A DNA stretch of 64,000 bases, from NCBI GenBank assembly GCA_028023455.1, contig JAQFVV010012398.1:10593160-10657159 (forward strand), read 5' to 3'. This document shows positions 49,401 through 61,776 of this stretch, piece by piece. The notes under the pieces are model-generated. The model saw only the letters and a list, made by a program, of their open reading frames with translations, was not told where the DNA came from and made no database searches. The DNA is from Epiperipatus broadwayi. Taxonomy: Eukaryota; Onychophora; Udeonychophora; Euonychophora; Peripatidae. The translations under genes and the position numbers were made by a program. The stretch's first letter is position 1. Each line of letters starts with the position of its first letter.

Positions 49401-50352
49401 TTCAATATTGTTTTATTTTATATTTATTTTACAAAGCATTCGTGACTTAAACGTGTCACACCCTCCAACTTTAATAAATTCATTATCAGCAATACTGACC
49501 TCCCAATGTAACTCTATTATTATTATTCTCAAATAAATGCCTTGATCACATTCCCACTTTGTTGCTTAGTAAGCTTTTGTCCGTGCTATTCTCAAAATCA
49601 ATAAATATTTTATAACACTTAATTTCAAATATTTTCTTAAACTTGCATAATTGCTCAAAGCACCTCTCACATGTTCCTATCTCGTCAAGCACATTATCGT
49701 AATGCTATTAGCCCGAGGAATAGAATACATCATTTTGTTTTAAAGTCTTTTTGTCATTTGTGGGAATATAATGCCAACAATTATTTAATACGCATCCCTG
49801 TCTCATATAAGCAGACAGTGGCATTATATATATAATTTATATGAATAAATTTTGTGAAATTATTTAAAACTAAATTTGATCTTTTATTTTATTTGATTCC
49901 TATCACTGTCTCGGTCTATATATATATTTTCTGCATTTCTTTTGTAAATCCGTAGATGTTAATTAACCACTCAAACTTCTTTTAGTATAGAGTCTTTTGT
50001 TTCTCCCTGACCACCAGGCACCGGTCAAAGGTCATACTAGTAGTGGCTTCAGATGCGTTGTCACGTAGATGGCGCTGTGAAATTTGAGCTTTAGATTCGA
50101 ACTTAGTATATCTAGAAGGCAACCCCTCCTGAAATGTTCAGTTTCGTGTCTAGGGTTTGAATTCTGCAGTGTGTTAGTGAGATAGACGATTCTGACTGTT
50201 ACAATATATATATATATATGCATACATTTACATCAGTAATTTAACTGTCATATATAGATGTGACAGAATTATCAAATTTATGTATAATTTATAATTCAAT
50301 TTGTAACTCAATTTATTAAAATCATGCTCATATAGGTAAATTGTACAGACGT
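49401..50352. other. Non-coding stretch with a SINE-like GC-richer segment
   Basis: 50010-50200 is GC-richer and includes GATTCGAACTT (B-box-like on the minus strand, 50095) and GGGTTTGAATTC (50153). It is followed by a short TA run at 50205-50219. This may be a tRNA-derived SINE fragment, but no A/B box pair at proper spacing was established. Confidence 0.3.
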
Positions 50353-50454
50353 ATTTTGTTTTTAGCATTTTTTATATTTTAAAATTAGTAATTTCTAAAA
50401 TAAATTTTGTTTTTAGCATTTTTTATATTTTAAAATTAGTAATTTCTAAAATAA
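50353..50454. repeat. Perfect 51-bp tandem duplication
   Basis: 50353-50403 and 50404-50454 appear identical (unit begins ATTTTGTTTTTAGCATTTTT). Confidence 0.92.
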
Positions 50455-50560
50455 ATTGGTAAAAATACCATTCGATTCAAATCTGTTTTAGGATGGCATG
50501 ATGAGTAATATTAAAAGTTACGGAGACAATAGATATTTGTCCTAAATATACTTTATCTGG

Positions 50561-50912
50561 TAAATAAAACATAACCAACCATATCAATTGCTGAAATCTC
50601 ATGGGAAAGTAAATGATCAAATCTTAGAAAACATCCTGTTCAAGGAATAATACAAAAACAGGGGTTATTTCGGTCCTTAAATAAAACTTAACCAACCATA
50701 TCAATTGCTGAAATCTTATGGGAAAGTAAATGATCAAATCTTAGAAAACATCCTGTTCAAGGAATAATACAAAAACAGGGGTTATTTCGGTCCTTAAATA
50801 AAACTTAACCAACCATATCAATTGCTGAAATCTTATGGGAAAGTAAACGATCAAATATTAGAAAACATCCTGTTCAAGGAATAATACAAAAAACAGGGGT
50901 TATTTCGGTCCT
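50561..50912. repeat. 117-bp tandem repeat, three units
   Basis: Units start at 50561, 50678 and 50795 (periods 117 and 117; the last is 118 long through one extra A). They begin TAAATAAAACNTAACCAACC and differ at only a few positions, so they arose recently. There is no spacer between units, which separates this from a CRISPR array. Confidence 0.94.
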
Positions 50913-52810
50913 TAAATTTACAAAATTTAAAGGTGGTAATTTCTTGTTTTATTGGAAGAGAAACTTGTTATTAAAAATATAATTTAATGGAAGGCTATGT
51001 AGAAAACACATTGTTAAATCTTGAAAGCATTGGCTAATCAAATCCATGCCGGTTTAAATTTTAATATGGCTGAGTAGGACAGGCAGGAGTTGCTATTCTC
51101 CAAGCCCAGACAGTGGTTAATCTCCATTGCTATTCTAAAAACTAAAGACATTCAGTCACTACACTGATGGAGGACATTCCTGTAACAGACCTGCCATGTT
51201 GATGTTTCACTTGGAGAAATGCCACCTATCTTAAAGACAATTATTGCTATTGTACCCACCACGAAAAATGATGCTACCCACAGACATGCTTCCAACAACA
51301 AGTTGTAGATAAAATTCCTAAGACCACTACAAAGAGCTCTAAAATGAACTTTAATTTCTAAAATTAATGCTATAATTATTATATTAAGTTAAATGAATGT
51401 TTAAAATCAATTTTCATCTCTAAAATTTATTGTCTAATTTAATTGTAGAATCACCAATTAATACTTGCCTAATTCTCTGTAGGTTTAATATATGTAAAAC
51501 CTTTAATATTATGTAAACTAAAATGTAACCTTAATGATCACATTATTGGTCATAATCTATCTTTTGCTTTCATGCTTGTGGTGAGGCCTATGCTGTTTTA
51601 TACATTTTAGTTATTAATATTTTATTCCTGATAAATGTGATAATATACCAAATGTACCTCAAAACAGTGAATGTATTAATTATAATAAGTTTGTGCCAAA
51701 GATATTATTTGTATATTCGAGCTAATAAAGATAGTATAATGCTTAGTTATTCTAACCTGTCTTGCTGTTTCAAAATTATGTTAATAATAATATTTCATCA
51801 CATTGTGATCATTGTAATAATTCAAATAAACTTTAAAGTTGATCATTAATAAATACTTATTCTTCTTTGCCAATATTATAATTGTAAAATATGATTTTAA
51901 AAGTAACTTTACCTGATAAGGGAATTCTGGCCATAGATATACATTATTGAGGTATATTTTGTAGTTCATAATTAATTCCAACCCCTTAAAATATACCTCC
52001 CACTAGTAGAATCTAATTGATGATGAAGATCAATTGTTTATTAAACAGGATTATTAGTTTAATAATTAAGCCCCTTTTTATTATTGCATTAAATTTAACT
52101 GCTTACTTTATGAATTAGCTTGTGTTGGTAGCACAAGCGTTCACTAATTATTTAAAGGTACAAGTAATTATTTTAACATATTTGTTATTTTGCCTCTGTC
52201 CATTGCGCATGTGAATTTACAATATATATGTAGATATATCTCCCCTGCTAATCATCATGGACCAATGGCAGAGACCCTCCCATTTATCAGCTGTCCACAT
52301 AAAGATGGACAGAGATAACACCCAGGGGCCAAATTAATCAGGTAAGAGCATCAAACACATTACTGATGTAAAAACCCAGGTCTGTTGAGTAGCCAATCTA
52401 ATTTCCCAATTTCTTGTTATTTTCATTAATTATGAAGCAGTCAATCTTAGCTTATGATTGAGCTTCATAGTTCCATCTACTAACCTGTATTCAAACCCTA
52501 TATCCATCCCGCTCCTTTTGTTGTGTATACATATTTTATGTATATATTTGAGATGCACGCCTAAGTTATAAAATTTAACGTTTCAATAACATTTTTTTAT
52601 AATTATTAATTCTTTTTATTAATTATTAGTTTTTTTTTATTATAAGTACATAGGTGCAGCTCAAATATATATATATATATATATATATATAGGAGCAAAA
52701 TACTAACAAAATATTGATTTTTTAAAAATATTTTATTATATGTCATTTATACAACTTTCTCTTTTTAAAGTATTTTTTTTCCTATTAAAACATATTTTAT
52801 AAAATCCAAG
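50913..52810. other. Non-coding stretch with isolated GC-richer pieces
   Basis: 51050-51330 and 52220-52520 are less AT-rich and may be old repeats, but show no motif I know. A TA microsatellite lies at 52665-52691. No gene. Confidence 0.4.
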
Positions 52811-53028
52811 ATGGAAGATGCAACTGTTAATTGTCCAAAAATAATTAAAGGGTTGGAAACACTATTGTTTTAATCTGGGGAAGGTATTTTTAATTAAAGT
52901 TTTTACTTAAAATGGGATTAATATTAAAGATTTTCTTTTGTTATAAACATTTTTATCAAATCTATTTCTAATCTGGAAATAGATTTGAATTTATTTTTGG
53001 ACGTTATCTAACGTTGCATCTTTCAAAA
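52811..53028. repeat. MITE-like element with ~38-bp terminal inverted repeats
   Basis: The left end at about 52811-52848 (GGAAGATGCAAC, then TGTCCAAAAATAA) is complementary to the right end at about 52990-53028 (TTATTTTTGGAC, then GTTGCATCTTTC). A second small palindrome lies inside, at 52959-52989 (CAAATCTATTTC ... GAAATAGATTTG). At roughly 220 bp, with no coding, this is the layout of a non-autonomous DNA transposon. Confidence 0.65.
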
Positions 53029-54239
53029 ACAATGAACAAAAAAATGTAAAATTTCTGTTAGATCAGAGATTAGATTTTAAGGCTAAAACTAAGTAATTAA
53101 AAGCATTCCAGAAATACCTGGACAGAGTATAAAATTGCTGAATTTTAAATCACCAACAGATAGATTAGCTACTATTGAGAGAACTGTATTGCAAACATAT
53201 ATTACACATCGCTTGAAACTTAAAATGATGTAGTAGTAAATCCACTACCCTTCTCGGCCCTTTGGGTCATCATCTTCCACTACTGTATCATTCTGCTTGC
53301 CAAGCAAGAGTGAAGTAAAAGTCCGACCTAAGAACTTTAAAATGCTAATAGAAGCTTTCTGCCACCAAAGAACTTGCATTTCAACTGCCATGCACATGCC
53401 ACACTAAAGTGGACTCTTAAAATTGCAAGGTAACTTTTCAAGCCATCACCTCAAACTAAATTTAGCCTCACTCATCTATCAAGATTTCTTCTGTGTTATT
53501 AAACTTTGTTTTTGTTTTAATATGTAATTTGCTTTTAAGTGATTTCTATAAATTTCATTCTCTCTCATATGCTCTTAACTTTCCTTAACTTTGGTGCAGT
53601 CATTTATTTATATGTATTTATTATTTTATTTATGTATCTGTTTGCTTATTATTAATATGCCAATTTCCAGCAACCTGGCAAACTTAATTTCTAAAATTTG
53701 TCTTTCAATTAAATTTTCATTAATTAAGGTTTTTAACATCCCCTCAAAATATATTATATATGTCCGCTAGTTTATTTTTAAGAATCAACATTTTATGTTG
53801 GTTTCTTATAAAATTATTTCTTCAACTCTGAATAGAATAAAGTAATTCTACCTGGGGTAAATACACCATTCAAGCTAATTAACGCTTTGAAATCTTTTAA
53901 AATGTTTTTTTTTTTAAATACTGAAAGAGTGACCCATTAATTATTTTCTATAACTGCCAGTCTTCTTTTATTTTCCATATTCTTAAAATTTCAAATATTG
54001 TATTTAAATATTCCAGTTATTATAAAATCAAAGAATGTGGGATTGATTTATTTTAAATAGAAGAAGGAGGGGGTCAAAACTTAATGTATATTTTATTAGA
54101 TGAAATCTTCTATATGTATATATTATAACAGCATAGTGTATTATTTGTCTAAATTATGGCATTCAAATAAGGGTCATTTATTTTAAACAGTAAAACTTAT
54201 TCAATGTCATTAGTGACATTTATCATTACTGCATTACTG
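53029..54239. other. Non-coding stretch
   Basis: No gene. 53240-53420 is GC-richer and contains a short snRNA-like string (see the findings). Confidence 0.4.
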
Positions 54240-54256
54240 ACATTTGGCCTATCTTC

Positions 54257-54298
<42 letters not shown>

Positions 54299-54690
54299 TT
54301 GGCCTATCTTCGTGTATTATGTGCTTCTAATCTTTTAATCTGGGGGTTACACCCATAGATTTCTTCTCAAGCCTTGTGCTGAGGATAGTTAATCTTCCCA
54401 GGACCATTTATTTCGTATAAAAAGACCTCTGGCAGTGATTCCCGTAAGTCTGGCACACACTATGCCTATCCACTTTCTTCATATCATATCAAAGGCCTGC
54501 ATGTCGGCGATCTCCATGACATGCATTATTCACTTTTCTCTAAGCACTGCCCAAGAAGGGGAGCTTAGACTTCATTCTCGTCCAGAAGCAGGACTGTTTC
54601 CTCTTAGTTATTTTTTGGCTATTATGTCAGTACAGCCCAAACTTCGTATTATTATTATTTCATTTGCTTATGACCTAATTTTAGTGCTGT
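54240..54690 (+). repeat. Direct repeat around a TA microsatellite, then TATA-bearing block
   Basis: ACATTTGGCCTATCTTCGT occurs at 54240-54258 and again at about 54295-54313, with only TA repeats between. A GC-richer block follows with TATAAAAAGA at 54416-54425 and no coding motif (the 86-codon frame 54435-54695 has none). LTR-like or promoter-like. Confidence 0.45.
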
Positions 54691-56570
54691 TATAATACTG
54701 AAATTGCATTCTGCTTAAATATATATATAAATGCCAACTACTTCTAGTTTTATTAATTAAATTTATTTCAGTCTTATACAATTCCACCATCGTAACCTAT
54801 TTCTGTATTTAAGAGTATCTATTTGCCTTGGGGAAAATAAAGCATTCTTCTTAGCAGTGCTAATTAAAAGAATTTTCATTAAGTATTTTATCATATAATT
54901 TGTATGATCTTTGAACAATTACAAATTATATTCCACATAAAAGAAAGGCAGTTGTTGATATAAATGGTAACATCACATCATATTAATAAATGTATATTTA
55001 TGAAATATTGCTAAGATTAGTCAGAGAGTCATTTTGTGAAAAAACAGAAAAATTAAAATTTAGGCCACAACTTGAAATCAATTTCATTCATTATTTATAA
55101 ATTTAATACCGTTAATTATGCATATACAAAATTAGAACTCTTATGTTTGCATATAATATTTTCGTGGGTGAAGCAAAAAAATATATAAATTTTCTATAAA
55201 TTTTGCTTTAAATTAGAACTCTCCTCCTACCCCCCTCCCCAAAATTCTATTAAGTAAAATAAATTAGCATTATAAAGTTTATCAGTGAAAAAAATCATTT
55301 ATAACAATATAACTAATGTTACTTTTGAATTATGTTCTCATCCAAATTTTTCAAATATGAAATATATTTCAAACATTTTAAAAATAATAAAACCTTGAAA
55401 CTTGAATCAATCAGTCTAATCCTGTGTTTACTATAATATAATTCATTGAAAAAAAAAACAATTATTCACAATTATATGTTGAACCAAAAAGAGTCAAAAT
55501 CCCAAAAGCTAGTCAACTAGCCTTGGAATAATTAGTAGAAAAAGAATTTCAGCATTTAACAATGATGTCCTATGATATTTATTCCATAATTCTGACTTTC
55601 TTCTACCTGTACTGATCATCTGGATGTACAAATACAAACATAAATTACATAACATGTAACTAAGCATTATTTCTCTTTAGAGCTAACTCAAGATCATATG
55701 ACTTTATGGACTACAACTGTGAACAATAGAAAGATAAATATAACAACTTATTCCATTTTAAATAATTTTACTGGGAAAAGTTAAAAAACCCTAAAACACT
55801 GCTATTATGAAATCAAGACCCATACCCTACCCATTCATAGAACAGATAGCTGGATGAATAAAGACTATAAAACTATTAATTGAACAATTATTTTAAAAAA
55901 CTAACTGAATAATAATTAAAAAAAATTAAAATAATTTAATACAATTCAAATTTAAATACATTTTATCAAAAACATAATTTCTTATATCTAATATGATTAA
56001 TCATGTGATATTATTCATTAAATGAATTAACTATTCCTCTCATTGAGTTACTTCCTATTTAATGGCTAAAGTTAAAAAAGAATTTTAACAATTGGATATA
56101 TAAGAAAATTTGAGATTAGTTAAAAACCCTTTTATGATTTTGGAGGAAAAATAAATTTGATAAAAAAAGTTTCAAAAGAAAATGTTATATTAATAAAAAT
56201 TATTCATCATGACTAAGTATTATAAAAAAAAAATTACCTAACAAATATAAAAATTTAAAATTGGCTAAAACACTTCTTATAATTTTGGAGAAAAAATATT
56301 AGAAAAACATTTTAAATTAAAACAAATACTACTAAAATTATTAATTATTATAAATTGTTACTTAATTAAAAACTCATTTTAAATATAAGTGCACATTAAA
56401 GTATATTTTAGCATTAATTTATTTTTCCTTGGGGTCCTTCTTGAGCAGTTGTAAATTTTATTTTTTTCCAAGATTGATTTTCGTCTTTTAAACTTCTCAA
56501 TTAAAAACTACTTGCAGGCTAGCATCTCAATTTTTTGCAATAGAATATGTTCATGCTTTTACACAGAAAT
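54691..56570. other. AT-rich non-coding stretch
   Basis: No gene or repeat of note seen. Confidence 0.45.
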
Positions 56571-56579
56571 GTTATATAC

Positions 56580-57005
56580 AAAGCTTGCAAAATAAGCTCT
56601 TAACAAGCTTTGAGAATAACCCCAACCCCAGACCAGTTTCTGCTATTGGTGTCGTCAGTGAGATGCTAGGGTATTCAAACATTAGATTAAAAATACCAGG
56701 ACAAACCCAGCACTTTATCTAATGTATAAGTATTAAGTAGAAAATCTGAAATTTTCAGAGATCCATATGTCTTCCAATCCAGCTAACTTAAATAGCCATA
56801 TGGGACTGAACTAAGTTCAGATGCACCATAGTCCCATATGAATATTTAAGTTAGATAGCTGGATTGAAAGACATGAATGTCTGACCTGGTATTTTTAATC
56901 TAATGCTTGAATATCCTAGCACCTCACTGATGATGCCAGTAGCAGAAACAGGTCTGGGTTGGGAATATTCTCAAAGCTTGTTAAGAGCTTATTTTGTGAG
57001 CTCTA
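56580..57005. repeat. Long palindrome built from the hairpin-core repeat family
   Basis: 56580-56700 pairs with about 56885-57005 (AAGCTCTTAACAAGCTTTGAGAA versus its complement; the CAGAAAC / GTTTCTG and CAGTGAGRTGCTAGG blocks also pair). The inner pair 56765-56805 / 56835-56880 (ATGTCTTCCAATCCAGCTAA versus its complement) surrounds a loop of about 25 bases. The unit contains the same TTCAGA.AT...ATGTCTTC.AA.CCAGC core as the repeats at 31.2 and 36.8-38.0 kb. No coding. Confidence 0.82.
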
Positions 57006-57279
57006 TATATAATATTTGTAAATACAAGATTATTAAATTAGGTCATGTGATATCTGACTTGATGTTTTTGTAATTCTACACAAAAAGAATTTATTCATTT
57101 TTTTCTCATAATTTTACAAATCAGGCTACCACATAGAGAGATTCATTCTCTTGGATGTACCCAATACTTATTGCAGATTATTTCAGGGATATTCTTTTAC
57201 ATTTTTTCCAGTGAAGTATAAATGATACGGTTGAAACCACTTAGCTGCTAGTTAAAAATTAACACATGTTCTTAAAATT

Positions 57280-57545
57280 TCATTTCAAAAAACAAATTTT
57301 CAAAACAAGTATTGTGCTCTCTATTGCTGAACTTTTGCTTCTATCTTCTTTAACAGCTGGAACATGAATGACTACTATTTCCTTCAACAGTTGTGTCAAG
57401 AAAGACAATCTACTGTCCCCTTCATCAAGAATGCTTAGTTCTTACAAGACCCTAAGGTCTACTAACTTACATATTCCCCTATTTTTAAGAACTGTATCCA
57501 ACCAATCGTAATCTTGTCTCCTATATGACCAAATTAAACACTAGA
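57280..57545 (-). pseudogene. Unassigned decayed coding segment
   Basis: The minus strand from about 57540 reads RRQDYDWLDTVLKNRGICKL, then VDLRVL, a stop, ELSILDEGDSRLSFLTQLLK, then EIVVIHVPAVKEDRSKSSAI. That is about 80 codons with a single stop and protein-like composition (Asp/Glu/Arg/Leu/Val), clearly unlike chance frames in this DNA. I do not recognise the family. It may be a transposon protein, perhaps linked with the decayed coiled-coil segment at 58.3-59.5 kb on the same strand, or part of an exon. Confidence 0.4.
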
Positions 57546-57788
57546 TAATTGGGTTTAATTTTACAAAAAGTTATTTCCCTCCTTCAGGATTAAAATTGCA
57601 AAATGAGCCAAAGATGAAATTCCAATCAGAATAAAATAATTCCTCTGAGATCATTTTTTTTCTCTGCCAAAAATAAAATAATCATTTAATTACCCTGATT
57701 TGATAAATACTGATGTTTCTTTTGGAGAGAAATAAAGAGAAACTCCAACCAATTAAAATAATAATTTAGTAAATATTATAAAATCTCA

Positions 57789-57826
57789 TTTTTTTTTTTT
57801 TTTTTTTTTTGTAGGAGTTGGTTTTA

Positions 57827-57903
<77 letters not shown>

Positions 57904-58070
57904 TTTATTTTTTCTATTTTTAAAAAAAATTAAATTAAATTAAAAAAATATAATATTAATTTAAAAATAATTTTAAAAATATTAAAATATTAAATAAATA
58001 AAAAATATAAAATATGGTGAAAAAATAAAAAAAAGAAAAGAATATAATAACCCCCTCCCTTTTTTTTAAT
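57789..58070. repeat. T22 run, (TA)33 microsatellite and A/T-only sequence
   Basis: T run at 57789-57810, TA repeat at 57833-57899, then about 150 bases almost devoid of G and C. This is a typical slippage-prone tract and a likely place for sequencing or assembly error. Confidence 0.9.
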
Positions 58071-58276
58071 TTTAAATAAATAAGAGTTTTTTATTGTTGT
58101 GAAGAGAGTGGGGCACTAACATACCTCTCCCTTAAAATAATGAGACTATGTAATGGTGATGTACATCATAATTTCTTATTATTTTTTACTTTATATCTTA
58201 ATTTGTACCTTTATATCTGATTCTGGCCAAAGCTACCATTATAGGGATGTAGTTTATGAATTACTGGAGTAGATTA

Positions 58277-59460
58277 CTATGCTATAATTAATTCATTTGA
58301 GTTGTATTGTGATAGGGTAGTAGAGATCTGTTCAGATTGTCTACTTTCTGTACTATTAACCTTTCTTCCTATCCAGGCCTCTTCCCATGGATAATGTTTA
58401 TAACTTCTTTCAACAGTGTTAATCTTTATATTATTCTTATTTCTCATTTTTGAAAATCCTTTATTTTGCAATTGGAAGGGTCAAAATCTTTTCATCACAA
58501 TTTCCCTTGAGTTTGCTGTTTTAGCATTTCTATTATTTGCACAATACTTCTTTTAACAATATACATAACCTTTATTTTCATTATTTGACTGTTTATCATA
58601 GAACCAGTAGTCAATACTTGCAAATGAGATTCATAAACTTGAAACAAATGAATACAGGTCTGTCTGATATCTACTTTGTATATCTCTTGTTATTTTCCTA
58701 TTCTTTCTTTTTATATTTTGGGCTGTACCATTAATATCTTTTGTCCATTTGTCATTCTTTTGATTTATTATTTCCATACACTTTTGTTCAGTTTCAATAT
58801 TTTTCTTCCAATTGTTTCAGTCAACTTACCCTTTGGTCTTCATTTATATAATTTTCATCCATTGTATTAACATTTATTTTAGTGAATATTCCATTGAATT
58901 GTTTTCCCTCTTTACATTTTATATCACTTTCCATTTTGTGTTTGCAATCAAATGATCATTCATAGCAAAAAAAAGACATCACCATCACTATTATCACTGT
59001 GAATGGTTTCAGCATCTATGCTATACATATCATCAATGTTTATTTTATTTTGCTCAATTATTTTGGTTATATTCTCATTATCTTCCTGTGTGTTGATTGT
59101 TTTTCACAACTATGTTTTGCAATGCATCTTTTTTTTAGTCTCTAATTGATTTCATCTATTTTTCTTAGCAACATTTGTGTTTCTTCTGCTCTTTTTATAT
59201 TTTCTGCAATTTTTATTTTCCTCTTTTTATTCTTCAGCTCTCATTTCATTTTTAATTTCCTCTTCTCTTTGTTGCTTCATTTGTTTAAACATTTCTTCTG
59301 ATCTTCTTAACAACCTTTCATGTGTGGTCTGATTTTCTCGTCTTACTGTTAATAGCTTTCTTTCGATTCATTAAATGTTTGCAATAACTGGGCTGACATT
59401 GTCACAGTTTCTTCAGTTGATTGTTTGAATTCATTCTTTCTCTATTATCTTCAATTTTCA
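58277..59460 (-). pseudogene. Decayed charged, coiled-coil-like coding region, unidentified
   Basis: In minus-strand frames 59400-59230 gives NQTTHERLLRRSEEMFKQMK, then QQREEEIKNEMRAEE. After a stop the next frame gives KRKIKIAENIKRAEETQMLL. This heptad-like Glu/Lys/Arg/Leu pattern indicates a coiled coil, as in gag-like or ORF1 proteins. Further on, the 64-codon frame 58471-58277 (MQNKGFSKMRNKNNIKINTV) is open. Purine-rich codons and strand bias support former coding. No RT, protease, integrase or zinc knuckle is visible, so the element type is unknown. A structural ORF of a LINE or LTR element is my inference. Confidence 0.4.
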
Positions 59461-59756
59461 TCTTGTTAGCATATAACTTTATTTTATATTAAATGTTTTA
59501 AATTCCTTTTATATACAAAAAATGCAAATATAAACTTTTTATAATATAAAATAGGCTTCATTTCACTGCAACCTCTTACCATTTCCTAATACTACTATTA
59601 TTGCCCATAATCTGCCTTTCCTTGAAACTGACTGTCCCAATATCTAATTTTACTTGAAAAATTTATTTACTTCCCCTGGTTTATTCTTCAAGTTTATCTG
59701 CTCATGCATGTGTGACTGATTTCTGTATTCACTGTTATTTTTATTAAAAGTAGCAA

Positions 59757-60505
59757 ACTGGCCATACAGTAGTGCTGAGGGCAAGCCTTTCTAATCATGG
59801 ATGCAAGGAGATTTGTGCATAAAATCCCTATGTAGATCCTATGATCTAAATGAAGTGCTTTCATATCAAATTAAAAAACTAATCAGGGTATATGGGATGA
59901 GTAGGTACTAGATAGAGATTTTATGCACAAACCCTTCTTGCATTCATTAATTAGGAAGGATTCCACTTGGTGGCATTATTATATGGAAAGTTTACTACTG
60001 TTATTAACAGTGTGTTTAAGCATATGAAATGGTGATCATGTGATGTCTTGATAGTATTATACTTATCCTGCCTATAGGATAATGATGACTGGTTTTTTGA
60101 AAAACCAAAGACACTAAAATGTATAGATGTTAAACTGAATTCTGATCTGTATGTGTATACAAGCAAATGAGCTTGAATTGGAAATATTATTGTTTTTTCA
60201 CATTGGCTTCTAGCTTTAGAGTTAAGCAAATAGCTAAAAATGGTTGCTGGAGGGTTGCATTTAATCCTGAGCTCTAGTTGCAGTGCTCTCAAATCCAAGA
60301 CTCATTACTGATGAAATCCACAAGCTGGAAAATAGTTTGGGGGTGTTAGATGAGTAGGCACTAGAAAGTGGTTTTATACATAGACCTTCTTGCATCCACT
60401 GATTATGAAGGCTTGCACTTGGTAGCACTACTGTATGGAGAGTTTGCTACTATTATTAACAACCTATATAAGCATATGAAATACTAATCATGTGATATTT
60501 TTATT
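59757..60505. repeat. Three copies of a ~165-bp SINE-like repeat
   Basis: A partial reverse copy lies at 59757-59840. Direct copies lie at about 59885-60055 and 60340-60505. Shared landmarks are GATGAGTAGG.ACTAGA, CTTCTTGCAT.CA, GAAGG.TT.CACTTGGT, and the end block AAGCATATGAAAT..T.ATCATGTGAT. The end block also occurs at 19302-19330. Together they form a dispersed family with a constant tail, as in SINEs. Confidence 0.75.
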
Positions 60506-61776
60506 CATCAGAACTTTTGGTATTTTTATTTTTTAAATACATGTGCATATATAGAAACAAGTTCATATAACTAACCATTTGTTCAATACTTTTGCCAGAG
60601 ACCTGCCCAACAGCTGACAGCAAAAGAATGCATAGTGACCTGAAATCCTGGGGTAAATACTGTAATGGCCAAGATTGTATAATCACTCAACAAGACTGAA
60701 AGAACAAGCAGGAACTCTCAACCAGCAGACACAGGGTTACCCCTGTGCTCCTAGTTTAAACCCCTATCCAGGTTTCCTAGTCTCAACCATCTAATTTAAC
60801 ATCCTTGATGTCACACAGCTTCCCTTCTTCATAGAGTGTAAGGTAGGTCAGGGTTTGAACATGAACTCTGTCTCTCAGGGTTCTTCATAATTTCTGACAA
60901 TACACTATGCTAGCACTCATTAAACCCTACATAAACTTATTTATCTTACAATTGTGATCTGATTTGGAGTTTAATCATTTCTATAATGCTACAAAGCTAC
61001 TATTATATCAATAAGATACAAAATCATGAATGTGTTTGCTTTGGCAATTAAATAACTTAACTAAATGATGTATAATAATTGCTTAATCTGACAATAATAA
61101 CACAAGTTTAATTAACAATAATGACATAGATTTATTACAAAATTAAAAATATTAGAGAAAGTAGCTTACAAATTATTGGTTTAGGATGATCTACTAGCAG
61201 AAGGTGGTACAGCTTACAACAATAATGTGTGCCCTATTTAATTTGATTGCCAGTATGATAATCTATCAGCCCATTATAGGTTTGAATATAACAATTTATT
61301 ACATATGTGGTTTAATGAGACAATTGTGGACAGGTTCAATTTAAGGTCACCCAAGGTTGCTGAAGAGTACAGGTGAAGGCTACACAAATAAATACGATGT
61401 AGAGATTGTGGTACTGCCTTGTGTGAGTGCTGTATATGGTAAATAAAGGTAAGGAGGATCAGCCTAGCAATCTTATAGCATGGTTCACAACTTAAGGATG
61501 GATGTCCCTGGGTACTGGGGTGCTCCTGCTTCTAACCAAGGGTGCATACGAATAATGAAGATGTGCTGAATCTAGGATTTAGGATGGCGACAAGCCTTTT
61601 GCTTCATCACACAACCAAGATCGGGGGCTAATATTTGATTAGGGAATCCAGGCATGTGAGAAAGACTATAGCCAGCACTTGTTGCAGTGACTATATGATG
61701 ATGAATGAATCATGTAATGAATAACAATTTTAATAATAATACAACCATTGCAACACATGTAAAGAGGCAGGAACAC
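60506..61776. other. Non-coding stretch with GC-richer blocks
   Basis: 60590-60960 and 61170-61680 are less AT-rich, and the translations show no motif. TTTGAACATGAACTC near 60855 resembles a tRNA-type box in reverse but stands alone. Confidence 0.35.

Noticed and set aside
50561-50912. CRISPR-like regular repeats
   Set aside because: Units of 117 bp are contiguous, without unique spacers, in eukaryotic DNA; a plain tandem repeat.
54435-54695. 86-codon ORF after a TATA box as a gene
   Set aside because: No recognisable domain; the block is better explained as LTR-like non-coding sequence.
60840-60870. tRNA gene from B-box-like TTTGAACATGAACTC
   Set aside because: No A box or cloverleaf could be drawn around it.
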